Positions 5,697 through 12,967 of a DNA stretch of 12,967 nucleotides are shown here, in pieces (the stretch's first letter is position 1; every line of letters starts with the position of its first letter). The position numbers were made by a program, and so were the translations under genes. The DNA comes from Chitinophagaceae bacterium. GTDB lineage: Bacteria; Bacteroidota; Bacteroidia; Chitinophagales; Chitinophagaceae. The stretch spans positions 1 to 12,967 of the forward strand of contig JAFMJX010000036.1 of the NCBI GenBank assembly GCA_017853235.1. Direction: 5' to 3'. A model generated the notes under the pieces. The model was not told the DNA's origin. It was given only the letters and a program-made list of their open reading frames with translations, and did not search any database.

Positions 5697-8120
5697 ATGC
5701 TTATGAAGCCTTCATTTTTATTTTTCAAATGGGTTCTAATATTACTATTGCCTTTTTCATTGCAGGCACAAAGCTCAAAAAGTGACTCTTTTAAAATCAA
5801 GGGTTTAAAAGCTTCGGTGGAAGTGATTCGAGATGAATGGGGGGTGAATCATATTTATGCAAAAAATGAGTCAGATTTATTTTTTACTCAAGGATATTTA
5901 GCTGCCAAAGACAGACTGTTTCAATTTGAAATTTGGAGAAGGCAAGCTACGGGGACTGTGGCGGAAATATTAGGAGAGAGAGAACTAAAGAGAGATATTG
6001 GAACCCGTCTATTTAAGTACAGAGGGGATATGCAAAAAGAATTATCGCATTATCATCCACATGGAATACAAATTATAAATAATTACGTAAAAGGAGTTAA
6101 CGCGTATATTAACGAAATCAATAAAACACCACAAAATTTACCCATTGAATTTAAAATATTAAAAATTCAACCTAAACTTTGGACGCCAGAAGTAGTTATT
6201 TCTAGACATCAAGGGCTGTTGGGTAATATTAATCAGGAATTAGATTTAGCACGTGCTGTAGATAAAGTGGGCATTCAAAAAGTAAAAGATATTGTTTGGT
6301 TTCATCCCAAGAGTCCAAATTTAAAAATGGACAGCACAATAGATGCTAGTTTACTCCATCAAGATATTTTAGAACTTTACAATGCCTATCGCAAGGAACT
6401 TAGTTTTCAAAAATCAGATTTTGCAGAAGTAGATGAGGATAATGTTTCTAATCTTTTAAATAAAAAAAATGTGTCTGATTTGTTTTTGCAATCACAAGAA
6501 ATGGAAGGAAGTAATAATTGGATCATAAGTGCTCAAAAATCTGCGAGCGGTTTTCCAATGTTAGCCAATGACCCACATCGTAAAATTGCAGCACCATCCT
6601 TAAGATATATTGTACACTTGGTTGCACCCGGATGGAATGTGATTGGAGGGGGAGAACCTGAAATTCCTGGCGTGTCTATTGGTCATAATGAAAAAGGGGC
6701 ATGGGGCTTAACCATTTTTGAAACAGATGGAGAGGATTTATATGTTTATAATTTAAATCCCAAAAATCTAAATCAATATTGGTACCAGGGGAAGTGGGTG
6801 AACATGAAAATAATTGAAGATAGTATTGCCGTTAAAAATAGCCCTACTCAAAAAGTACACTATGCATATACGCTTCATGGTCCTGTAACATATATAGATT
6901 CACTCCATTTGAAAGCTTATGCAGTGAAGGCGGCATGGATGGAGCCAGGCGGGGCTCCTTACTTAGCTTCTCTAAGAATTGATCAGGCCACTAACTGGGA
7001 TGAATTTAGAAACGCATGTAGCTACAGTAATATTCCTGGAGAAAATATGATTTGGGCAGATCCTAAAGGAAATATTGGTTGGCAAGCTGTAGGAATTATA
7101 CCTATTCGAAAAAACTTTAGTGGCTATGTACCTATTCCAGGAGATGGAAGATATGAGTGGTCAGGTTATTTGCCTATTAAACAACGCCCTTATTTATTGA
7201 ATCCAACTAAAGGTTTTTTTGCAACAGCCAATCAAAATGTCACACCTTCTGATTATCAACATTGGGATGCTATTGGTTATACTTGGGCAGATCCCTTTAG
7301 AGGTGATCGTATTGATCAAGTTTTAACCCAAAATAAAAAAGTATCTATAGAAGATATGGGTCATTTGCAAACAGATTATTTTTCTATTCCTGCTAGTAAA
7401 ATAATAGCGCTTTCAAAAAATTTACTTTTTAAAGATTCACTCACAAAACTTGCATTCAGTCAATTATTGAATTGGGATAATGTGTTAGATAAATCTAGTA
7501 TTGCAGCTGGTATTTATGTAATGTGGGAAAAGGAAATTGCAACTTTCATGGCAAAACAATTTATTCCAAAAGAGGTAGCTACCTTGATTAGTTTTCAGCT
7601 CACTACTATGATTCAATACTTACAAAATCCTGAAAAATATTTTGGAGAAAATGCTATTCAAAAACGTAATGCATTATTGGCAGCCTCATTTGAAAGTGCC
7701 GTTGAAAAATTAAAAAATAAGTTAGGGTCAGACGTATCAAAATGGTATTATGGACAAGAGAAGTACAAACATATCACTTTTCAACATCCACTTTCTGATT
7801 TAGTGGGAAGTGAATTAAAAAGTAAATTAAACATAGGGCCTTTGCCTAGAGGAGGCAATGGCTCAACACCTGGATCAACTGGAAGTGCCGACAATCAAAT
7901 AAGTGGTGCTAGTTTTAGGCTGTTAATAGATACTAAAAATTGGGATGATGCTAAAATGATCAATACCCCTGGACAATCAGGAGATTACACGAGCCCTTTT
8001 TATAAAAATCTTTTTTCACTTTGGGCTAATGATCAGTATTTCCCCGCTTATTATTCAAAAAATTTGATTTTAAAATCAAGTGCCCAACACCTCATTTTAA
8101 AACCTTATTCATTTAAATAA
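5697..8120 (+). CDS. Secreted penicillin acylase family hydrolase (Ntn hydrolase)
   Basis: An 807-residue precursor with a signal peptide (hydrophobic 12-20, cleavage near LQAQ at 22-25), so periplasmic. ATG 5703 is an equally plausible start. The alpha chain spans about 26-230, then a spacer, then G271-S272 in EGSNNW, the self-cleavage site that makes S272 the N-terminal nucleophile of the beta chain. Counting S272 as beta-1, H294 (in NDPH) is beta-23, as in cephalosporin- and AHL-acylase-type enzymes. N512 (in TANQN) is exactly beta-241, the oxyanion Asn of penicillin G acylase. GHNEKGAWGLT (329-339) and a Gly/Ser-rich GGNGSTPGSTGS near the C-terminus are also typical. The family hydrolyses amide bonds of acylated amines, including beta-lactams and acyl-homoserine lactones; the substrate is unknown here. 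It sits 51 bases after the persulfide dioxygenase and 26 before the DsrE gene with no terminator seen, an unexpected companion for sulfur genes. Confidence 0.92.
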   Translation: MLMKPSFLFFKWVLILLLPFSLQAQSSKSDSFKIKGLKASVEVIRDEWGVNHIYAKNESDLFFTQGYLAAKDRLFQFEIWRRQATGTVAEILGERELKRDIGTRLFKYRGDMQKELSHYHPHGIQIINNYVKGVNAYINEINKTPQNLPIEFKILKIQPKLWTPEVVISRHQGLLGNINQELDLARAVDKVGIQKVKDIVWFHPKSPNLKMDSTIDASLLHQDILELYNAYRKELSFQKSDFAEVDEDNVSNLLNKKNVSDLFLQSQEMEGSNNWIISAQKSASGFPMLANDPHRKIAAPSLRYIVHLVAPGWNVIGGGEPEIPGVSIGHNEKGAWGLTIFETDGEDLYVYNLNPKNLNQYWYQGKWVNMKIIEDSIAVKNSPTQKVHYAYTLHGPVTYIDSLHLKAYAVKAAWMEPGGAPYLASLRIDQATNWDEFRNACSYSNIPGENMIWADPKGNIGWQAVGIIPIRKNFSGYVPIPGDGRYEWSGYLPIKQRPYLLNPTKGFFATANQNVTPSDYQHWDAIGYTWADPFRGDRIDQVLTQNKKVSIEDMGHLQTDYFSIPASKIIALSKNLLFKDSLTKLAFSQLLNWDNVLDKSSIAAGIYVMWEKEIATFMAKQFIPKEVATLISFQLTTMIQYLQNPEKYFGENAIQKRNALLAASFESAVEKLKNKLGSDVSKWYYGQEKYKHITFQHPLSDLVGSELKSKLNIGPLPRGGNGSTPGSTGSADNQISGASFRLLIDTKNWDDAKMINTPGQSGDYTSPFYKNLFSLWANDQYFPAYYSKNLILKSSAQHLILKPYSFK

Positions 8121-8146
8121 TTGTACATTCATATAAAATATTCATT

Positions 8147-8584
8147 ATGAAATTCAAAATAGTAAAGTGTAGTTTATTTTGTTTTGGTTTTTTGTTATTG
8201 AGCTTTTTGACGCAAGCGCAAAATGTAAAAGGGACACACCAAATTATAATTCAATTAAATACTGCAGATACCAGTGCATGGTCTTCCACTATTGGTAATA
8301 TTAAAAACATACAAAAAATTTGGCCGAATAATCTACAAATAGAAGTGGTGGTGCATGGCAAAGCAATAGATTTTTTAGTAAAGGATAAAACTCATTTGGC
8401 AAAAGATATTGAGGCCTTGACTAAAGATGGCATACAATTTTCAGCTTGCGAAAATACGATGCGCAAACATGGACTTGATAAATCATCTATTTTAAGCTTT
8501 GCACAAACTGTACCTTCAGGTGTTGTGGAAGTTATTTCTAAACAAGAACAAGGTTGGAGTTATTTAAAAGCAGGGGTAAATTAG
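8147..8584 (+). CDS. Secreted DsrE/DsrF-like family protein
   Basis: A 145-residue protein with a signal peptide (hydrophobic 9-21, cleavage near TQAQ at 22-25), which places it in the periplasm. The mature part is a single DsrE-like alpha/beta domain: a first beta strand HQIIIQLNT, the VVVHGKAIDFL strand and turn (67-77), the Cys loop GIQFSACENTM (95-105), and VPSGVVEVISKQEQGWSYLKAG near the end. C101 is the only Cys after signal cleavage and occupies the position where family members carry the conserved, potentially persulfide-carrying Cys. Cytosolic DsrE/TusD proteins pass sulfur in oxidation or tRNA-thiolation pathways; for the exported version the role is not established. It lies 17 bases upstream of the dihaem cytochrome, so the two are probably cotranslated partners. 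Family call is firm; a sulfur-carrier role is inferred. Confidence 0.88.
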   Translation: MKFKIVKCSLFCFGFLLLSFLTQAQNVKGTHQIIIQLNTADTSAWSSTIGNIKNIQKIWPNNLQIEVVVHGKAIDFLVKDKTHLAKDIEALTKDGIQFSACENTMRKHGLDKSSILSFAQTVPSGVVEVISKQEQGWSYLKAGVN

Positions 8585-8601
8585 TACCATTTTTATTACT
8601 T

Positions 8602-9591
8602 ATGAAAAAATGGTTTCAAGCTTTTGCATTTATTACTTTTGTTGGTATCACTTTGTGGAGATTAAGTACCGACGATGTTTTGATGCGATCCCATGATCAA
8701 AAAATAATCAAATTTAAAGACAGTTCAGCTTGGGTGGGATCTTCTGTATATCAAATTCCATTTCAATCTAAAGAGGGGGCGCTCCTTTTTTATGGGTATG
8801 AATTAGTAGCGCATACTTCAAAATATTTAGGACCTAAAGGTTCGGTGATGTCAATCACCAATGGAATGAATTGTCAAAATTGTCATTTGGATGCAGGCAC
8901 TAAACCTTGGGGTTTAAATTATGGTTCCGTCTATTCCACCTATCCAAAATTTAGGGACCGTTCGGGTTCGGTTGAAACTATTTATAAGCGCATCAATGAT
9001 TGTATGCAACGTAGTTTAAATGGGAAAGCACTCGACACCAATTCCAAAGAAATAAAAGCCATCTATGCATACATTCAATGGTTGGGGAAAGACATTCCAC
9101 ATGGGAAAAAAGCGATAGGGTCTGGTATAGAAATGCTCCCTGTATTATCTATAGCAGCCAACCCACAAAAAGGTGCTCTTGTATATTCCTTACAATGTCA
9201 AAAGTGTCATGGTGCTGATGGGCAGGGTGAAATGTATCCTGATGGAATGATGTATTTGTATCCTCCATTATGGGGTCCTCATAGTTATAATAATGGCGCT
9301 GGTATCAATCAGCTTTCTAAATTAGCCGGGTTCATTAAAAACAATATGCCTAATGGAATTAATTATCATCAACCTACTTTAAGTAATGAAGATGCTTGGA
9401 ATGTGGCAGCATATATCAATTCGCATGAAAGACCCAATTTTGATAAATCAAAAGATTGGCCAATACTTGCAACAAAACCATTTGATTATCCTTTTGGACC
9501 TTATGTTGATACTTTTACAGTTACACAGCATAAGTATGGTCCCTTTGGTCCTATACAACAAGATCAATGGAGTAGGTCCTCAAAAAAATAG
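8602..9591 (+). CDS. TsdA-like dihaem cytochrome c (probable thiosulfate dehydrogenase / tetrathionate reductase)
   Basis: A 329-residue exported cytochrome with two CXXCH haem sites: C91-Q-N-C94-H95 and C199-Q-K-C202-H203. The context NGMNCQNCHLDAGT and RINDCMQRSLNGKAL is characteristic of TsdA, which oxidises two thiosulfates to tetrathionate in the periplasm. C134 of INDCMQRS corresponds to the unusual axial Cys of active-site haem 1. PPLWGPHSYNNGAG (221-234) leads to N247-N248-M249-P, where M249 is the likely distal ligand of haem 2. The N-terminus has one hydrophobic helix (about 5-20) without a clear cleavage site, so it may be a membrane anchor. ATG 8602 is chosen over an upstream TTG at 8554, which would overlap the DsrE gene and spoil the signal sequence. 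It closes the sulfur run; the stop codon lies inside the terminator stem. Direction of catalysis in vivo cannot be read. Confidence 0.87.
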   Translation: MKKWFQAFAFITFVGITLWRLSTDDVLMRSHDQKIIKFKDSSAWVGSSVYQIPFQSKEGALLFYGYELVAHTSKYLGPKGSVMSITNGMNCQNCHLDAGTKPWGLNYGSVYSTYPKFRDRSGSVETIYKRINDCMQRSLNGKALDTNSKEIKAIYAYIQWLGKDIPHGKKAIGSGIEMLPVLSIAANPQKGALVYSLQCQKCHGADGQGEMYPDGMMYLYPPLWGPHSYNNGAGINQLSKLAGFIKNNMPNGINYHQPTLSNEDAWNVAAYINSHERPNFDKSKDWPILATKPFDYPFGPYVDTFTVTQHKYGPFGPIQQDQWSRSSKK

Positions 9592-9615
9592 CCCTGCATG
9601 ATGCAAGGCTATTTT
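9585..9615. terminator. Bidirectional intrinsic terminator between convergent genes
   Basis: AAAATAGCC (9585-9593) pairs perfectly with GGCTATTTT (9607-9615). Inside, after a C/A mismatch, TGCAT (9595-9599) can pair with ATGCA (9601-9605) around a tiny loop. The A-run on the left and T-run on the right let it work in both directions, for the cytochrome gene (+), whose TAG stop lies inside the stem at 9589-9591, and for the S9 peptidase gene (-) ending at 9636. Confidence 0.8.
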
Positions 9616-9635
9616 AAAAATTATCATTTGTATTT

Positions 9636-12119
9636 TTATCTTTTTCTTTCTATCTCTTTATTCAATTCATCAATATCAACGGGTCTCTCTGTTTGATCGC
9701 CTAACAAATATTTTGAGAAATAATCGGCAGTTCTCCAAAACCAATATTCACTCATATCGCCAAATCCGTGACGTTGTGTTGGTAATATCAACATATCAAA
9801 ACGTTTGTTGGATTTAATTAAAGCATTCACAACACGAATGGTATTTGAAGGGTGTACGTTATTATCTATTTCTCCATGAATTAATAATAATTTTCCTTTT
9901 AAATTTTTTGCTATATCAGGATTTTTATCAATCATATAACTAAAAGTGGTGTCGCCTTTATCTGAAATGATTTCCTTCACGCCATTGTGCTTTTCACTCC
10001 ACCATCTGTTGTACACACTGTTATCATGATTTCCCGCATTACTCACTGCCACTTTAAAAATGTCAGGATACACCAACATGGCAGCAGTGCTCATAAATCC
10101 GCCACCACTATGTCCATGAATACCTACTTTATCTCTATCAATAAAACTATATCTATCAGCTAATTGTTCAATAGCTACTTTTTTATCTGCTAAGCCATAG
10201 TCTCTTAAATTACCATAACCATAGTTGTGATACCATTTACTTCGTGCCGGATTTCCCCCGCGATTTCCCAACGTCACTACAACAAAACCTAATTGTGCTA
10301 AACGATCAATACGATCCATGCCTTTGCTGAAGCTTTTATTCACGGATTCGGTTTGAGGGCCAGGGTAAACATACTCAATGATGGGATATTTTTTAGTACT
10401 GTCAAAATCGAATGGTTTGTACATCACCCCAAAAATATCTGTAATGCCGTCATCCGCTTTTACTTTAAAGGTTTCTGGGAATTTATAGCCTGCTGCAAAC
10501 AAAGAACTTAAGTCGGCAGTTTCTAAATCCATTAATTTTTTACCTTCTGCATTGTATAAACTAGACACTGGGGTGGTGTTTACGCGAGAAGAAGTATTTA
10601 CAAAATAGCTTCTTTTATCATTCATGTTAAAGCTATGATCAAAATTGCCAGGGTTTAATAATTGTAACCCTGAGCCATCAAAATTCACTTTGTATAAATG
10701 TAAATAATAAGGATCTTCCTTTGCATTACCGCTTACATTTTCACGACCATTTCCTGAAAAATAAACAACACGCTTTTCTTCGTCAATAGCAACAATATCT
10801 TCCACATGCCAAGGGCCTTGTGTTATTTGATTTTTTAACTTGCCCTCTTTATCGTGTAAGTATAAATGCGCCCATCCATCGCGTTCGCTCCATTCAATAA
10901 TTTCCTCCCCATTTTTTACCAAACCTGGTTTTTTAATTTCAACATAGGTATTTAAACTTTCTTCAATTAAAGTTTTTACAGCACCTGTGTTTACATCAAC
11001 TACTACTTGATCAATTTTTTTCAAATCACGACTCGTGCGAGATAAATAAAATTTATCATTGGTACCCAACCAAATGGAAGGTCTAAATTCATCATCGCGA
11101 GCACTAGCATTAGGTGTTTTATTATACACCGATATATCTTGATCTTTGAAAAGAGATACATCTATTTCTTTGTAATTGTGAGTGGTCATATCCACTAACA
11201 TTAAATGATCCATTGGAGCGTCTTTTTCACCAGGCATCCAATATTTATAAGTTTCTAATGTAGGACGTGGTTCTGCAATACTGTTGATAACCCATAAATC
11301 TTTTACTTTACGATTATCTACTTTAGTGATGACTAAATGCTTACTGTCTTCACTCCATAGAGCGCCAATAGGTTTTCTTTTGTTTTTATTTTTTTCGGCA
11401 TCTATATTTGTTTCTCCACCACCACCTAATGCACCTTCTCCATGCCAGCTAAAATTTTGAATACCATCTTTTGAAATAGCATGTTCTACAATAGTAGAAT
11501 CCTCTTCATTTTTCAATGCCTTTTCATAATTTTCTTTATCCATGTAAAACAAGTTGTAGTTTCTACCAAACACAATTGTTTTTTCATCTGGAGAAATATT
11601 AGCCCAAAATGGTTTTCTTTTTGGTTTTTTAAATCCTACTAATTCAGTTAATTGCTCCGTTACTAAATTGTATTCAAAATAAAATGTCTTTTTTACTTTT
11701 TCAGCTTTCGCATCTTTTTTACCACCCTCTTCTTTATTGACTTCTATTGAACTTTTCACTTCAAATTGAATTGTATTTTCATCTTTTATGAATTTCAATG
11801 AATCAATAGGCAAGTGCTGTCCATCAAAAGGGTCTTTTATAATTTTGGTTAATTCTGCTGCAATTTTATCCTTATTGAACATTGCTTTTTTTTCATTTTT
11901 ACTAGGGTCTACTATCATCCATTGTTTCCCTTCACTTGTTTCATAAGTGTACCAAAAACGATTTGATAATTTTAACCAATGAGGATCCACGGATAATGAA
12001 AAAATCATTTTATCCAATTTTTTGGGAGAGAATCGGGCCGCCATAGTATAGTTGGCTTTTTGTTGGCTCATTGCCACAAATGGCAATAATAGGACTAGAA
12101 GTTGTAAATATTTACGCAT
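9636..12119 (-). CDS. Secreted S9 family peptidase (DPP4-like N-terminal beta-propeller + prolyl oligopeptidase catalytic domain)
   Basis: An 827-residue precursor with a signal peptide (MRKYLQLLVLLLPFVAMSQ). Residues of about 40-540 form the DPP4-type beta-propeller, with family stretches such as WSEDSKHLVITK (255-266) and WSERDGWAHLYLHD (410-423). The alpha/beta-hydrolase domain follows (about 550-805), with nucleophile S671 in GHSGGG, D752 in HGEIDNNVH and H784 in RHGFGD, a complete Ser-Asp-His triad. GNRGGNPARSKWYHN (618-632) is a typical pre-nucleophile segment. Such enzymes cut dipeptides or oligopeptides, often after Pro or Ala, in the periplasm; I see no clear Glu-Glu dipeptide-anchor motif, so DPP4 activity is not assured. 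Two charged, low-complexity insertions (about 125-145 and 238-250) probably form propeller loops. It is convergent with the cytochrome gene and divergent from the serine hydrolase, so it is likely a single-gene unit. Confidence 0.94.
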   Translation of the reverse strand: MRKYLQLLVLLLPFVAMSQQKANYTMAARFSPKKLDKMIFSLSVDPHWLKLSNRFWYTYETSEGKQWMIVDPSKNEKKAMFNKDKIAAELTKIIKDPFDGQHLPIDSLKFIKDENTIQFEVKSSIEVNKEEGGKKDAKAEKVKKTFYFEYNLVTEQLTELVGFKKPKRKPFWANISPDEKTIVFGRNYNLFYMDKENYEKALKNEEDSTIVEHAISKDGIQNFSWHGEGALGGGGETNIDAEKNKNKRKPIGALWSEDSKHLVITKVDNRKVKDLWVINSIAEPRPTLETYKYWMPGEKDAPMDHLMLVDMTTHNYKEIDVSLFKDQDISVYNKTPNASARDDEFRPSIWLGTNDKFYLSRTSRDLKKIDQVVVDVNTGAVKTLIEESLNTYVEIKKPGLVKNGEEIIEWSERDGWAHLYLHDKEGKLKNQITQGPWHVEDIVAIDEEKRVVYFSGNGRENVSGNAKEDPYYLHLYKVNFDGSGLQLLNPGNFDHSFNMNDKRSYFVNTSSRVNTTPVSSLYNAEGKKLMDLETADLSSLFAAGYKFPETFKVKADDGITDIFGVMYKPFDFDSTKKYPIIEYVYPGPQTESVNKSFSKGMDRIDRLAQLGFVVVTLGNRGGNPARSKWYHNYGYGNLRDYGLADKKVAIEQLADRYSFIDRDKVGIHGHSGGGFMSTAAMLVYPDIFKVAVSNAGNHDNSVYNRWWSEKHNGVKEIISDKGDTTFSYMIDKNPDIAKNLKGKLLLIHGEIDNNVHPSNTIRVVNALIKSNKRFDMLILPTQRHGFGDMSEYWFWRTADYFSKYLLGDQTERPVDIDELNKEIERKR

Positions 12120-12331
12120 AGTTTAATTTTGAGTAGAGAAAGTTAAGAATTCTGTATTAATCTACCTATTAGGAACAGTTTTTTTTGATAAATGGAATCC
12201 TGCTATTTTTACCCAGGCTATTCTTAGTGGAGAATCTCTTTTTTGTATCAAATTTGTTATAAATTGGGTAGTCGTAAAGTGCAATTTAAATTCAGGCTTT
12301 TGACGCCTTTATATAATTAAATATTAATAAT
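12120..12331. other. Divergent intergenic region, no convincing regulatory motif
   Basis: This AT-rich stretch must hold the promoters of the S9 peptidase (-) and the serine hydrolase (+). The nearest to a -7 box are TAACTTTC on the - strand (12138-12145) and CAAATTTG on the + strand (12249-12256), each one mismatch from TAnnTTTG, and neither has a TTG at the expected distance. A weak AGGC/GCCT hairpin (about 12296-12310) lies in the + strand leader. No small ORF or RNA is recognisable. Confidence 0.4.
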
Positions 12332-12967
12332 ATGTATATGAAAAGGAGGCACTTAAAAATCTTACTATCCTTGTTTTTTTTGGGTGTTGTTTTGATCAGT
12401 CAGGCACAATTTAAATCTACTTATACTACACCTACTTATAATGATGCTACTCGAAATGCACGCATTCAGAAAACTTTTCCAGTCATAGAGAAAATGTATA
12501 AAGAGTATGCCGAAAAAAATCATTTTCCGGGGTACGCATTTGGGCTTGTGGTAGATGGCCAATTGGTTTTTAAAGGAAGTGGGGGCTTTGCGAATATAGA
12601 AGACAAAATTCCTGCTTCTTCTACCTCCATGTTCAGAATTGCCTCCATGTCAAAAAGTTTTACTTCCATGGCAATTTTGCAATTAAGGGACGCTGGAAAA
12701 TTAAAGTTAGATGATCCTGTTGAAAAATATATCCCAGCATTAAAAGGCCAAGGATTAACAAAAGATGCACCTCCTATCACGATTAGACATTTAATGACAC
12801 ACAGCGCCGGATTCCCTGAAGACAATCCTTGGGGTGATAGGCAACTAGCGGTTACTGAAGAAAATTTGGTTGTGCTCATTCAAAAAGGAATTTCTTTTTC
12901 TACCAGCACAGGATTGGATTACGAGTATAGTAATTTAGGATTTACTATGTTGGGTTATATCATACAC
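12332..12967 (+). CDS. Serine hydrolase, beta-lactamase/PBP-like (class C fold), 3' partial
   Basis: The frame is open from ATG 12332 to the right edge (212 codons, no stop), so the C-terminal half is missing. A signal peptide is clear (MKRRHLKILLSLFFLGVVLISQAQ from the second ATG at 12338, which may be the true start), so the product is periplasmic or surface-exposed. The catalytic tetrad Ser-x-x-Lys is S105-M-S-K108 in FRIASMSKS, followed by LMTHSAGFP (154-162). The second motif Tyr-x-Asn is Y199-S-N201 in YEYSNLGF. The third motif (HxG or KTG) would lie beyond the edge. The family includes class C beta-lactamases, D-aminopeptidases, esterases and PBP4*-like proteins; the THSAG segment is common in the esterase/PBP-like group, so resistance should not be assumed. 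It is divergent from the S9 peptidase and may share a protein- or peptide-degradation role with it. Confidence 0.9.
   Translation, partial: MYMKRRHLKILLSLFFLGVVLISQAQFKSTYTTPTYNDATRNARIQKTFPVIEKMYKEYAEKNHFPGYAFGLVVDGQLVFKGSGGFANIEDKIPASSTSMFRIASMSKSFTSMAILQLRDAGKLKLDDPVEKYIPALKGQGLTKDAPPITIRHLMTHSAGFPEDNPWGDRQLAVTEENLVVLIQKGISFSTSTGLDYEYSNLGFTMLGYIIH

Noticed and set aside
5697..8120. Reading the acylase as an antibiotic-resistance gene
   Set aside because: The family is broad and no sequence feature points to a beta-lactam substrate.
8554..8601. Upstream TTG start for the cytochrome gene, overlapping the DsrE gene
   Set aside because: It adds 16 residues before an otherwise normal N-terminal hydrophobic segment; ATG 8602 fits better.
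9319..9324. K240-L241 of the cytochrome as a haem-2 ligand pair with the switch Met lost
   Set aside because: The spacing from the second CXXCH (37 residues) does not fit the 44-45 of A. vinosum TsdA, whereas N248-M249 does.
12341..12350. AGGAGG sequence resembling a Shine-Dalgarno site
   Set aside because: It lies after the start codons and encodes Lys-Arg-Arg of the signal peptide; no usable start follows at the right distance.
12365..12879. Open frames on the - strand at the right end (12365-12562, 12520-12879)
   Set aside because: They are antisense to the serine hydrolase frame, which shows a signal peptide and active-site motifs.

Overview
The window is AT-rich, with densely packed genes that lack Shine-Dalgarno leaders and often have A/T-rich sequence before ATG. 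Signal peptides end in '...QAQ' or '...SQQ'. Together with a DUF3570 protein, a CstB-like fused sulfur enzyme, and DPP4-type and penicillin-acylase-type secreted hydrolases, this points to a member of the Bacteroidota, plausibly near Chitinophagaceae. That placement is inferred from style and gene families, not from a marker gene. I see no tRNA, rRNA, CRISPR array, insertion sequence or prophage, and no gene-free stretch longer than about 215 bases.

Left part (1-3266, + strand): the 3' end of a DUF3570 outer-membrane-type protein, cut by the window edge. Then come a Gfo/Idh/MocA sugar dehydrogenase and an L-rhamnose/L-fucose mutarotase, almost touching, which look like a deoxy-sugar module. 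A TspO-related membrane protein follows 9 bases later.

Middle part (3289-9615): a sulfur-oxidation island. A TauE/SafE anion exporter (- strand) is divergent from a four-gene + strand run: persulfide dioxygenase-rhodanese fusion, penicillin-acylase-family hydrolase, secreted DsrE-like protein, and TsdA-like dihaem cytochrome c. The run has short gaps and no visible terminator until a strong hairpin that overlaps the cytochrome stop codon. The divergent intergenic region carries a perfect GTGA-N6-TCAC palindrome (CRP/FNR type) about 29 bases upstream of a Bacteroidota-like -7 box, and a separate perfect 8-bp inverted repeat on the exporter side. A coherent reading is: cytosolic persulfide is oxidised to sulfite and converted to thiosulfate by the fused enzyme; sulfur oxyanions leave through TauE; thiosulfate is oxidised to tetrathionate in the periplasm by the cytochrome, with the secreted DsrE as a possible sulfur-handling partner. 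The acylase is the piece that does not obviously fit.

Right part (9636-12967): an S9-family (DPP4-like) secreted peptidase on the - strand, convergent with the cytochrome and sharing its terminator. It is divergent from the 5' portion of a serine hydrolase of the beta-lactamase/PBP-like fold, which runs off the right edge.
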